A DNA stretch of 64,000 nucleotides from Bombardia bombarda (taxonomy: Eukaryota; Ascomycota; Sordariomycetes; Sordariales; Lasiosphaeriaceae): positions 1,674,001-1,738,000 of the forward strand of contig JAULSR010000002.1 in NCBI GenBank assembly GCA_030512295.1, in the 5' to 3' direction. The notes beneath the pieces were generated by a model. The model did not search any database. It was not told where the DNA came from and worked only from the letters and a program-made list of their open reading frames with translations. Made by a program: the position numbers and the translations under genes. Shown here in pieces: positions 11,671 to 22,708 of this stretch. Numbering within the stretch: the stretch's first letter is position 1; every line of letters begins with the position of its first letter.

Positions 11671-12042
11671 AGTGGGGTTTTGGATTGTAAGTTCTCTTAA
11701 ATAGAGGAGAGCTCGGGTATCTAAACATATTTGATGTGAGGATCACAATAGCTAGAGTTTTCATACAGAATAAACTATTAGAATGCACAATAAGATTTAG
11801 ATAGACTCGCTTCTTCGCTCCGCAGTCAGGAAGTCGAGTCAGGTAGGGGAAAGTGTTGTCATGATCAGTGGATAATAGGTAGTGAAAAAGAGGGTGAAGC
11901 ACAGATATTCTAGACGATAGATGGTGAGGAAAAATTAAGAAGGGCAAAAACGATGAAACCGCGGGCATGGACAAACTTCAGTGTAGGTGGGCACACTATA
12001 GTTGCCGTTCTTATACCCACTTATGTCAATTCCTAGGAAGTA
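11671..12042. other. Gene-free spacer before tRNA-Gly
   Basis: About 370 bp, AT-rich, between the RTA1 pseudogene and the tRNA. Nothing further is supported. Confidence 0.5.
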
Positions 12043-12113
12043 GCATCAGTGGTTTAGTGGTAAAATCCATCGTTGCCATCGATGGGCCCCGTGTTCGATT
12101 CACGGCTGATGCA
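12043..12113 (+). tRNA. tRNA-Gly: tRNA-Gly (anticodon GCC)
   Basis: A 71-nt intronless tRNA gene. The acceptor stem GCATCAG pairs with CTGATGC, with discriminator A at 12113. The A box reads TGGTTTAGTGG and the B box GTTCGATTC. The anticodon stem CATCG/CGATG closes a seven-base loop TTGCCAT, giving anticodon GCC. The T stem is CCGTG/CACGG. All arms pair, so the gene looks functional. Confidence 0.97.
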
Positions 12114-12117
12114 TTTG

Positions 12118-12122
12118 TTTTT
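12118..12122 (+). terminator. Pol III T-run after tRNA-Gly
   Basis: Five T residues starting 5 nt past the tRNA 3' end, as expected for RNA polymerase III termination. Confidence 0.8.
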
Positions 12123-12632
12123 AACTTTTGCCTCTTAGAACTTCAGTTCTTGACGTTAACGTCCACTCGATATTCATTCTTATCTCTTTTATTCTGATAA
12201 GTTGTGCATGCTGTTATTAGGAAAGGACATTATCCAGCTGTTGTAACTGAAACTTACAACATCATAGCAAAGAGCAGCTGTTAAAACATCAACATTATCT
12301 TGATGAATAAGTGCCAAAATTTTCCGACATCGTTCGTTTTACACAATTATGAGCATCATGTCACAGCCCCTGGGCTTCTTTACTAGTCTTCCACAGATAA
12401 ACTAATTAATATACTAAATACGCTTTGATGAAGAGAACTCTATCTATCAACACCATACATCATTCCGATACCAGTGCATTACCATTATCTATGTTTCGCC
12501 CGTATCGTCTAATTATTTTAACGCTTTACCCAAGGTCCAGAACTGTCCCGGTCCCAGAAAAACAATGCGCGCAACCAAAACTCCTCATAGAATGCCAGCC
12601 AATGCGTCGCTAATATCGTCACATCCAACCTC
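12123..12632. other. Gene-free spacer, tRNA to GPI2
   Basis: About 0.5 kb of AT-rich DNA holding the 3' UTR side of GPI2. A small inverted repeat, GTTGTAA / TTACAAC, lies near 12239-12259. No gene is supported. Confidence 0.5.
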
Positions 12633-14353
12633 TCAGTCCTCATCCCAATGCCTGCGACTAATGATAATAGGTCGGGCTGGGTCCCAAGGCCCATAGATCT
12701 CGTTCTTATACTTCTGCAATCCGATAAGCCACCAGCTGCAGCCCCCCATGGCCAGCGCGGTGATCAGACAGCCCACGAGCACACCCAGCAGGCCGTTCTT
12801 CCACGGCCAGCCCTGGTCGTCGGCACCGAGAATCATGCCCACGCCGCCTCCGGCGCCCATGATAAGCAGCACCGTCAGAGTGACGTGGTAACGCCAGCTG
12901 CGGTGCCTGGCGCACTGCCGGAAGACGGGGAAGAGCCCAAAGACCTCGATGCTGAACAGCGTGAGGCTGAATACCTGCCCGGTCGAGGGCAGCCGGCTCG
13001 CCAGCACCGTTGAGGCCATTAGAGCCGCGTTGGTAGACAGGGATGCCACGGGAACTTTGCGTGTGCCGACGGAGCTGCCGGAGTAATCAAAGAAGAAGAT
13101 GTTGATGGCGAGTAGCCAGAAAGACATGGCCCAGATACTGTCGGATGACGTTGATCGGGTCAAGGATTTCAGGATTGGGGATAGACCCAGGAGTGTGAAG
13201 TAAATCAGCACAGCGGACTTGATGGCGCCTAAACTCAGATATCTTCTCCCCTCTCCCACAGGTGAGGTGGTCCGGCGTTTGTATTCCCCATAAGTCTCCA
13301 CGCCTGACCCAGGGCGAGCGGTGCTTGCCAGGGTGGTGGCGCTGGCTTGCGAGACGGCCGAGCTTATCGAGACAGCAGACCTTGAGTGAGCGGCTTCGGG
13401 CGTGAGGAGGTTGCTGGCATTATTGCCATTATAGACGGCGAGGGAGGACCGCTGGGAATGCTGCTCCTGGAGCAGATTGGTGCTCGAGCTAGCTGCCGAC
13501 GGCAGATTTGAGACGCTCGAGATGCTAGTCATGCTCGCATTGGTTGTCTGCAAGCCGAGACTGCTAGAATCCTGCGGACGAGAGGAGGATACGCGTGGTT
13601 CCTTAAAAGAGCGCGCAGCAGCAGTAGCAGCGCCAACACCCCCCGTCCTGGTGTGGTTGCCATCGGCCGCGCTGGTCTGGCTCTCTTGGTAAACCCACCA
13701 GTCCCACAAAAGCCAGCCGACAAAGGTCCCGAAGCTCCCCCACCCCACGACAGATACAGGGCTTACGCGCTCCTGGAATATGCCGACGAAGCAGACAACA
13801 AAGATGATGACGGAGCAGACATGCTGGACAATCACGGTCGAGTCGGAAATTAGGGGCCAGAAGTCGTACGGCTGGACGCGCGGGTTCCGCTGGAGATTCT
13901 CGAGGAATGTTGCCCGGTCGGTGTAGTTGTCAGGGTCTGGGAGGGGGGACCTTGTAAGTAAAGAACTGAGGACCGTGACAGCTTGGAAGGAGCATGACAA
14001 CACGTACAAGATTGCTTCACCCAGAGCAGCTTCTGGAAGCGCTTGCGCCGCCTGCTCTGGCTCCGACTGCCGTCCTTGTTGCGCCTGACGCGCCTCGGCC
14101 GCATCTCGCTGCCTGAGCCATTTGCGCTGTCAAAGGTGTCGGTGTGGCGCGGAGGCGGGAAGGGCATGTAGGCATCTTCGGGAGCTAGGTGGGAGGGGTC
14201 GGCGCGATGGGCGCGGTGGGCGTGCGAGGAATGTGAGGAGTGCGAATGTGACTCGAGGCTGGCGGGCACGGTGGATGAGCGTACTAGCTGTGGGAACGGC
14301 GTCTCGAAATCGGAGGGGATGGCTGATTGATGGAGGCCCGAGGGAGGGGCCAT
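12633..14353 (-). CDS. GPI2: GPI-GlcNAc transferase subunit Gpi2/PIG-C
   Basis: Subunit of the ER complex that transfers GlcNAc to phosphatidylinositol, the first step of GPI-anchor synthesis. I read complement(join(12633..13936,14008..14353)), 549 aa. The ATG at 14353 was chosen because it is the first in frame; upstream there is only a TTG. The 71-nt intron (donor GTACGTG, acceptor CCCAG) joins KLLWVKQS to YPDNYTD, the family signature. Next come YDFWPL, TVIVQHVCSV and GIFQERVSPVSVVGWGS. A Ser/Ala-rich insert of about 120 residues separates these from the C-terminal membrane spans, starting about YLSLGAIKSAVLIYF and including NIFFFDYSG. The N-terminal ~110 residues are His/Arg/Ser-rich and disordered. 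The CFEM gene at 35303 encodes a putative GPI-anchored client. Confidence 0.94.
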
Positions 14354-16886
14354 GGAGCCATGGATCAACCGATCAATGCACGGTTAGACGTCACAAGCCG
14401 CGCGGGGGTTAACTGGACGAAGACAACGACAACAACGTGAACATGGAGGCTGTGGACGGATTGGCTTATGTCACCTTGGATACTAAAGTTGAGTTTCGTG
14501 CTATGGAAATTGGGGAGCTTTTGCCGTGAGGATGCATGGAAGCACGGACCCCACCAGCGAGGTACATTCATTTGTACGGAAACCTTATAACAATGTGGGG
14601 TTCAGTCATCAACAACGGGAAAGGGTGATCTGTGTGCGACCGGGCGCTGTTACCGAGCAGATCTGCCCCTGATCGCACCGCACCCCCAGTTTGACTTGGC
14701 ATGTTTCCAGACTGGGTCGATGAAGCGGGCACATTCTGGTCAGGAGAGACGGAGAGAGGCCTAAAGTTTGGTCAAAGTGGGTGGCATTCTCATGATGCTT
14801 GCCACATTTGGCACAAGATCATAAAATAAGCCTTTTGCTGGCAGCTTATTTGCCCTCGTATGCACAGCAGTGGGCTGCCACGCCGCAGAAAGCATGCAGG
14901 TCTTGACACCAAAAGAGTGGTCAGATTTGGGACTAATGAGCTTTTGTCTTGAGCAAAGAGGAGAGAAGAGGGAAACAATGCCGCCCAAGAGAGACAGCTC
15001 GGTCCCAAATCAATAGTTCGTGGGTATTCGTAAATGCATTGCAATCAAATCCCCCAGCCGCCAGGTTCACGTGTGGTTTTTACTGGCCGCCAGCCAACCC
15101 CACGTGCTGAGGTTGCTGGACAAAGATGTTCCTTAGCGCCAAATATGATTCGAACACAAATCGGTTAGCATTTCAATACGGCACCATCACATGTCCCACG
15201 CTTCGACGAGCACGTTTTGTTTTGAGAGATGGCATGCACAAGCTTCGGAGGATTGCATGGAATCTTGAGGTCGGTTGCTCAGACTCAGGGCAGCTGCCGC
15301 CAGTACGACCTCGTAAAAGCTTACGGAACAGATGTACGTACGCTTCGACAGGACGGCGGTCGAGCTTTTAAGACCAGGACCAATCCACGGCCTACTTAAA
15401 CTGCTGCCTATCCAATACTATTGAAAATGCTATGTTGGTGCTCCGTAGTTGGGACCTAGCATACTATTTTGACAAAGACCTTTGGCGTTCTGCCACCAAC
15501 AGCACGACATGTGCCAAGGACCATTCTAGAGCCCCTTGGCATCCACTGACAAAACCCCGCTAGGTAGCTGCTAGTTCGCCGTGTGGAGTTTCTAAACCGT
15601 GGAGAACATGGAATGTCCCTGTACGGATGAGAACTGGTCACCACTTCCAAAGACGGTACTCGGAAGGTGTCACACACGATGTTGCTCTTTATAACCCATT
15701 CTCCGCTTCAGTGGCCCCTTCCGCTGTGGTAGCAGGTTGGCGAAACTCGAAGTAGACACTAATATTGAAGTACTGCGTGAGGGTACATACATGTCGTAAA
15801 CAGTCAACTACTTGCATGCATTAGTCCAGATTGCGCAGCTAGCGCCCAATAAGGGTCTCGAGTCTGGACCCCAGCCGTCCCAAATCGAGCACGTTTTCAA
15901 TCCGTGGGGTTTCTCTCGGTTTGGCCAGTCCAACCCCCAGTCGGAGCCACCCCGTTGACTGTTGTTTTGTCAGGGAATTGGGACACATTCTGGGTGGTGT
16001 TGACCTGCGCCAGGACCGCCAGGCCCCTGTGGCACATCCATTATTCTACACTACAATGCAGTGTCACCGCGATTCCGTCTGTCCCTCCACCCCCCCACGC
16101 ACAGCAAAAGGGCGACACAACGGCGCATTGGTATAACAACGAGCAGTCCCGGGCCAAACGGGCACATTTTTTAAAATCTCCCCTCTGCGATTTCCCTCCT
16201 TGCCTTGTGTTCCTGTACCATTAAACCCGGCTTCGAAAGTCAGCCTGTGCTCGGTCGATTATTCTCACGAACTAAACGGGTAGTTATAGGCCCATCAAGA
16301 GAGAAAGCGAGCCCCTCATACCCCCCTCGTTATTCTGGAGCATTAGCGACCAATCTCGGTCGCTCGTATTCCTTCCTGCGCCTCACTCACCAACACTCAC
16401 CACCTTTTCACCTCACATTTTATCCCTTGTTACATGAAGCTGCTGCTGCTGGTGCTCGCATTCGACAGTCAGCAATATCGTCTTTAGGCTACGGCATTCC
16501 AATAGCCCCAGCACCGGCATCCAACCAGTTCATATATATTACTGGGCGATTCCTCCCCGACTGGGCACGGCAGATCAGAACCACTACCCGCATATCTGAT
16601 ATTTGAAGCACCTCGGCCCCAACGCGCGCGCCCAATCCATCCATCCCCATCTGCCTGCCTGCCCCTCTTCTCCGCGTCCCGTTCCTGACGGTTAATCCCG
16701 CCAAGGATTCGACATCGAAAGGAGAACAGCGCGGCCCCCCAAGTTCGCTTCTTTTGGTTCCAGGACAACCAAATTTGTGTGTCAGCGGCCGTTGATCTCC
16801 CGGGGGCCAAGGCCTAGGCCCTTTCCGCCCCCCATCTATCCTCAACCACCTGAACTACCTTACCCAGTCGACGACGGGGCCCCATT
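14354..16886. other. Divergent intergenic region, GPI2 / secreted protein
   Basis: About 2.5 kb. Open frames here have no recognisable domains and conflict with one another. The last ~600 bp is pyrimidine-rich on the + strand and leads to a TATA box, as in a promoter and 5' UTR. Confidence 0.5.
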
Positions 16887-16893
16887 TATATAA
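16887..16893 (+). promoter_or_regulatory. TATA box (TATATAA)
   Basis: TATATAA within TTTATATAAAC, about 92 bp before the ATG at 16985 and followed by a CT-rich stretch. This is a typical fungal core promoter layout. The role is inferred from position. Confidence 0.55.
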
Positions 16894-16984
16894 ACTTTTC
16901 TCTCAACACCACCTCGTATCGCCCGCCTGTCCCTCACCTCATCGACTTTTTTTTTCCTTTCCACAACCGCCCCTCGCCCTCAAT

Positions 16985-17790
16985 ATGAAGCTCAGCAGCG
17001 CCTGGCTCGCTCTCGCTTGCGCGCCTCTGGCAATATGCGCGCCTCTGCAACAACATGTGCTGGCGAAAAGCGGCCTCGAGTCTGTCTCCGGTGCCGCCCA
17101 CCCTCCCGCGACAGTTCCGCGGTCTCGCCTGAAACATGCGCTTCCGGAGGTTATTACCTGGAACGCTGAAGAAGACGATGACTCTTCTGCTTCTTCTCAG
17201 GCGCCGTTCGACAACAGGCCAGTCACGCCCTCGGCTTCTGCGCGGCCCGAGGTGGTGCTTGCGTCGCCGCATCCGTTGCATACCGATTACCTTTTGTCGC
17301 TCTCGGTGAATAGGGATGCTGTCGGCAAGGGAGGAGGTCCTGAAGAAGGTGTGAGGTTGAGCAAGAAAGAGAAGGAGGAGGCGTTTACTATCTCGGAGAT
17401 GGAAGCGGTCTTGACGATCATGCCGGTGGGGACGTCGAGGACAGGGATGCCGTGCCATCAGACGCGGATGGCGCGGGAGCGCAACGATGTGCTTGTCATC
17501 TTTTTGGTGGTTGCCTTCTTGGCGGTCGTTGTGGTCGTTGAGCTTTGGGGCTCGTTGTATCGAAGGTCAGTGGGAGTTTATTTTGCAACGGCACGCGCCG
17601 CTGTTGTCCTTGGAGGTCCATTTACTAACACTTGGGCAGTGCAAGAAGAATATTCTCCAAGGAAGGAACTATTCGTTTAGCGAATGAAAAGGACGCGCAT
17701 ATTTCGCATGAGCCTCTCTCGATTCGCGCACACTCGGATGCTTCACGTTTCATAACGACAGAAGCCGAGCCAAAACTACCGCTTTCCTAG
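16985..17790 (+). CDS. Unrecognised signal-peptide protein with one C-terminal membrane span
   Basis: I do not recognise a family. The model is join(16985..17565,17640..17790), 243 aa. The ATG is preceded by a TATA box and CT-rich leader. Residues 1-18 form a signal peptide (KLSSAWLALACAPLAICA). The lumenal part (about 19-165) is disordered, Ser/Pro/Glu-rich, with a charged KKEKEE patch and the segment ISEMEAVLTIMPVG. A strongly hydrophobic span, FLVVAFLAVVVVVELWG, lies at about 167-189. The cytoplasmic tail of about 50 residues is charged (ISHEPLSIRAHSD). The 74-nt intron (GTCAGT...GGGCAG) restores the frame into the tail. Topology suggests a small type I membrane protein of the secretory pathway or cell surface. 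Confidence 0.8.
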
Positions 17791-19672
17791 GGAGTGCTAG
17801 CCCAGGGGCTGAGCTCTGAGAGGTTGAGACGAGAACACCAGGCAGAATTCTGACTGGGTTTTCTCTCTGCTCCTTTACTTGCCCCTGGCCACTTTTGATA
17901 TTCGACTGGCATGGCGTTTCTACGACCCTACGCGCACCATTGCTAGGTCGAGCTTTTCAGCATTTTCAGGGCGGGTGAGCTGTTCTTTTGTTTCTTTCAC
18001 GGAGGCTTATCATCGCAAATTGATGCATAAAACTTTGCTGTCAATTTGAGCACGGCGTTTTGGGACAAGGGGGTTTCTCTGGAGTTTGGTTCTCCTGATT
18101 GATGGACTGATGATACCTTTGGCGGTCTATTGGGGCTGGCGGGCAGAAGAAGTTGAGAACAACAAAAGTTCTTGTTTGTGACATTATCACATTATAGCGA
18201 CATTTACTAGGCGACCATGATTCACGGGGGAAAGAGCTTGGATAATGCAATATATTACGTTTCAAAGATGACTGCGATCATCACCAAGTATGTGCGTGCC
18301 TGTCTACCCATATCAGATATGGGCTCGAGACGGATTCCATGCAAGCATTTAAACTCGCGCTCACTCCCGTCGGCGTACCGAATACTCTGTGCTTGGTTAA
18401 ACGGCAGTCTTGGCAGACGCCACTGGAGTCTTGGCGGGAGCGGTCTTGGCCACTGCCGTACGAGGAGAGACCCCGAAAGGGCAAGAGCCACTCACCTTTC
18501 ACCAGTCACAAGTCACCCACATGGAGGAAGCTCATGTGCTTCGTAAAAGCTTTGCTCTTTTCCGCTTGCTTCCATGTTAAAAGTCGCTGAGGAAATGAGA
18601 CTCACACGGACATCGTCGCAATATTCATCTCGAGCTTACGGCTCACTGCCACAGCCTTGTCGAGCCGGTCCTTCACATGATACATTCCAGCTGCCCACGA
18701 GCCCGTCTCACCCACCGGCAAACAGGTCAAGTGTCTCACTGTCCGTAATTAAAGCACGCCAATGAACCTCGTCTGGGAGGATTCGACGATGCACGAACTT
18801 GAACGGCTGGTGGCCGCACGGATCCACAGCCAGCCACAGCGCTAAGAGGGAAGCGATACCTAGAGCATTTCCCTTCCGGGCGGATTGGCATAGCAGTTGG
18901 GTCGGCCTTCGCTTCGGCCGTCGTTTACTGAGCAATAACAATCGCCCATCTCTCTCTACCATATTGCATGGGTTCGCCGACCTTTGCATAACAATACCCA
19001 GCGCGAGTGCGTCTGTGTAGATGATCAGTCAGCTTTGGACTTATTAGGAAGCACCAACGGCAGCGTGACCCCGTTCGCTGGGCCACCATAAATAACACCA
19101 CAGCGGCCGTCTCCCATTGGCGCGTGGCACGCATAGCAAGCCCCCCCCAAGATGTCAGCCCTTGTGTTTCATGACTTGCAGGGCTTGACTTGGGGGGGGG
19201 CGCGAAACCTTTTCCTCCACTTCCACTTATACACTATAGAAGCTGGGTGATGACTGCTAGGACGACTACGGATACCGACAGAATACCCTTTCTCGTCTCT
19301 CTCCACCTTTGCGCCTCAGCTTCTCTGAACCCTTTTTCTCCGAGAAAGTAGGAGCGACTCTTTTGCTCGTGTGCCTTCTTTCTGTTTCCACGTTTCAACT
19401 GCTGGTATCCTCGATCGTGGAACAAGTGGGCACCCGATTCTGATCTTGTTTGGATCGCGTCGCGTCTGTTGCTGGCGTCGGACAAGCATCCATCTCCAAC
19501 CACTTTTTATTTCATTACCCCGCACGACTTTCAGGTCGGTCCCTCTTCTCGTCGTGAACGCCAGGAACGAGCGCTAGCCCTAAGCCAAAGTAGCTTCTGT
19601 CAGTCCGTCAGTCCGTCAGTCAGTCGCGTATTCAAGCAGAAAGGTGTGGAGAGCGCATTGACCCGTAGAAAA
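17791..19672. other. Intergenic region upstream of the annexin gene
   Basis: About 1.9 kb. No gene is supported. It holds a C8/G9 inverted repeat (19141-19200). The last ~400 bp is pyrimidine-rich and ends in a small CAGTCCGT repeat (about 19596-19623), probably promoter and 5' UTR. The annexin frame is open back to 19469, but the conserved-looking start is at 19673. Confidence 0.5.
19141..19200. repeat. C8...G9 inverted repeat
   Basis: CCCCCCCCAAG at 19141-19151 is the exact complement of CTTGGGGGGGG at 19189-19199. The arms are 11 bp with 37 nt between them. It lies about 0.5 kb before the annexin start codon. Confidence 0.85.
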
Positions 19673-21888
19673 ATGTCACTGTATGTCGACGAAAGCGGCC
19701 GCCGTGGCCGGTCCCGCTCGCCGGGGGGCCGCCGCCGGGACGAGGACCGGGACCGGGACCACAGCTATAGCCCGCCCGAGGTGGTGGATGCCACGCCGTA
19801 CCCCAGCTCCTCCACCGATGCCTTTCGCGACCCGGGCTCAAGCGCATATGAGTATGACCGCCTGTCAAACTGGCCGCCAAAAGCCAGCAGCTCGCCAGAC
19901 CAAGACTCATACTACCGTGGGTCACGCGAGAGGTTGGCAGCGGAGCAGCGCAACGATGCGAATGTTCGCTATGCCGACTCCTATGAGAGAGACCGCGTTT
20001 CGGACCAAGAAAGGGGGGCCGCTGCAGAGAGGGAAAGGGCAATGCAGCGGGCAAGCATGTATATGCCGCCAAAGTATGCCCAAAAGCTGACGGGTGGCGG
20101 CGGCAGCGGCAAGGACAAGGACGCTGAAAAGGAGCGCGAGCGAGAGCGTCGCCGCGAGAAGTACGAGGACGACTTGGCCTACGGGACTATTCCCGGACCT
20201 TCCAAGCATTCGCGCCAAGAGTCGCCACCGTCAGCTACCTATGGCTATGCCCCGACCAAGCCTTGGGAGTATGCCAGGCCGGATGAGAAAATCACGTATG
20301 GCGCCGCCGCCACTGCGTCTGCTGATGCTCTCATGCCGCCAGGACGTCCCGGTGGCCGCTCCCCGAGTCCAGGCAGGCCACGGCGGGAGTCGTACCCGTA
20401 CCCCGGCAGTGACCCACGGAACTCATCAGCAAACGTCCTGACCGTCGGCCCCCCCGAACCGCTTAAATCGGCCATGAAGCGCGACAGATCACCTCAGCCA
20501 CCCATCGGCCGCATGTCGAGCTTGACCGTGTCGACAATTCACCATTCAGCGTCTCTGTCGCTCTCGTCCGCCCCGGCGTCGCCACTGCTGGAATCGTACC
20601 ACGGCACCTACCAGTCCATGTCGCCGATGCCCTCTCCGCTGCTCCTCCCAAGCCATCAAACCGATGCTTATGCCCTCGAGGCCCTGTCCCCCATCGGCTC
20701 CGAAGACGAGCGAACAGGAGGCAAGAAGCGCTCGCGGCGAGCGCGCTTCCACGACCCCGTCGACGACGCGGCGCGTCTAGCCAAGGGACTCAAGGGAGAG
20801 AAGCGGGCGCCCGAGACGGAGCCGCTGATCGAGATCCTCCCCGGCCTGACGCACGAGCAGGTGATGGAGCTGCGGGTCGAGTACAAGCGGCTGGTCAAGA
20901 CGGGCTCGGAGCGCAAGGGCGTCAACATCGCCAAGCACATCCGGGCGCGGCTCAAGGACGAGGACCACAACCTGATGAAGGCGTGCTACACGACGGCCCT
21001 GGGCCGCTGGGAGTCGGAGGCGTACTGGGCCAATTTCTGGTACCACGGCGACAAGAACCGGCGCGAGCTGCTGATCGAGGCGCTCATGGGGCGCACCAAC
21101 GCAGAGATTCGCGCCATCAAGACGGGCTTTAGCGATAAGAAGTACGGGGACAGTCTGACGCGGTGCATGAAGACGGAGCTGAAGGAGGATAAGTTTAAGA
21201 AGGCAGTGCTGATGGTGCTGGACGAGCAGCGCATGGAGGAGACGGACGGGTATGGTCGGCCGCTGAGGATTGATTATGAGCTGGTGAGGGATGATGTGAA
21301 GCAGCTTAATCATGCGGTGTGGAGTGAGAAGGGGGGTGAGACGCTGATGATTTCGATTGTGACGCAAAGGAGCGATGCTCATTTGAGGGAGATTATACGC
21401 CTGTATAAGGATACGTATAAGGGGGCGAATTTTGCAAAGGATGCGTTGAAGAAGAGTGGGAATCTTGTGGTAAGTGTTTCTCCCCTTTTTTTTCTTTTTG
21501 GCAGAATCTTTTTGCAACATGTATCCTGATCGGATGGCTGACTTGAGTAAAACAAAACAAACAGGGCGAAGTTCTGGCACACATACTCAACGGCGTCATC
21601 AACAAGCCAGTGCGCGACGCCATGCTCCTCAACCACGCCGTCACGCTGTCCAAGAAGGACGGCCTGCGCCGAGAGCTGCTCATCTCGCGCCTCGTACGCT
21701 ATCACTGGGACGGCGCGCACATGGTGCTGGTCAAGAAGGCTTACCGCGAGCACTACGGCAGGGAGCTGCAGGACGCCGTCAAGGAGGCGACGAGCGGGGA
21801 ATGGGGCGAGTTTTGTCGGGCGCTTTGCATCACGCGCATGCCGGATGATGTGAGGAGGGTGGAGAGGTTGGATGTTAATATTCGGTAG
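19673..21888 (+). CDS. Annexin with long disordered N-terminus (fungal annexin XIV type)
   Basis: Annexins bind acidic phospholipids, often with calcium, and act in membrane traffic and repair. The model is join(19673..21469,21565..21888), 706 aa. The 95-nt phase-0 intron has donor GTAAGT. Residues 1 to about 380 are disordered: RS- and RD-rich at the start, then Arg/Glu-rich (EKERERERRREK), then Ser/Pro-rich. The annexin core follows from about 385: GLTHEQVMELRVEYKRL, then repeat-like segments including RRELLIEALMGRTNAEIRAIK and the final WDGAHMVLVKKAYREHYG. Canonical GxGT calcium loops are not obvious, so calcium binding may be weak. Membership is clear; the role of the long N-terminus is unknown. 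Confidence 0.92.
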
Positions 21889-22225
21889 GTATATTTGGTT
21901 GTTTTTGGGGGTTTATGAATCTATGGTCTTTGATGGGGTTATTAATGAAGTTGGAGTCTTTCGGATCATTGGCTTGGGGATAGTTAGTTGTCATGATCAA
22001 TTCATGGGGGGAAAAGGCGGCGGTTTGTTTATTTATTTGTTTTGGTATAAAGGGGTAGATAGGGGTATAATGTAACGTTGGTGATGACATCAGGCTATGG
22101 CTGGCCTTGGGTATTGAATACCTGGGCATTTTGTCGGTTGGTTTCGTGTAAACTTGTGTGTGGATGCTGCATGTTGACACGTTCACGGGGCAATCATTCA
22201 TGAGATGGCGAAGCATTACAGACTA
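21889..22225. other. Gene-free spacer, annexin 3' side
   Basis: About 340 bp of 3' UTR and spacer up to the LTR target site. Nothing else is seen. Confidence 0.5.
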
Positions 22226-22708
22226 CTGACTGTTACAACCTGCCAAGACATGTCAGCGTTGTAAGCGCGTGACCACGGTTGGTCACGCAAGCACGGCGAA
22301 ACACGAGGTCAGGAGCGACCCCAAGACAATTGACCATAGGGCAATAGCACCGAAACAAATGGCACAAGACCTGCGGGCAGGAGGACACTGGACGGCCAGG
22401 TGGTGATGGCACCTGGAATGGCACCTGTGATGCGGTGTCTCAAGCGAGTCACCGGACACAGGTCCCCAACAGGCTTGGTATGTTACTTGAGAATTATTTA
22501 GGAGCAGCGAGCTTCCTTCGCTGCTTATACCAGTCTTTACCTAGATAGCTTTCAATCTAAGTCTTTGTCTGATTCTCAGAGAGAGAGGCCACAAGCCTTA
22601 CGCCACCCTTGTTGCCCAGCGCAGCCTGACTTTCTGCCAACATAAACCCTGCACCAACAGACCCTTGCCCTGACGGACCAGAGTGAGAGTCTAGGCGTAA
22701 CACTGACC
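22226..22708. mobile_element. Solo LTR with 5-bp target-site duplication
   Basis: A 473-bp element (22231-22703) begins TGTTAC and ends GTAACA, a perfect 6-bp terminal inverted repeat with the TG...CA ends of LTR retrotransposons. It is flanked on both sides by CTGAC (22226-22230 and 22704-22708). No gag, pol or second LTR is nearby, so it is a solo LTR left by recombination. A perfect 9-bp hairpin lies inside at 22267-22288. Base composition is balanced, without the strong C-to-T decay expected after RIP. The superfamily cannot be told from the LTR alone. Confidence 0.85.

Noticed and set aside
15130..15170. Minus-strand GTTCGAATC as a tRNA B box
   Set aside because: No pairing T stem, no A box at the right distance and no acceptor stem.
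19469..19672. Upstream extension of the annexin reading frame
   Set aside because: The frame is open but the sequence looks like a pyrimidine-rich leader, and the ATG at 19673 begins a typical RS-rich N-terminus.
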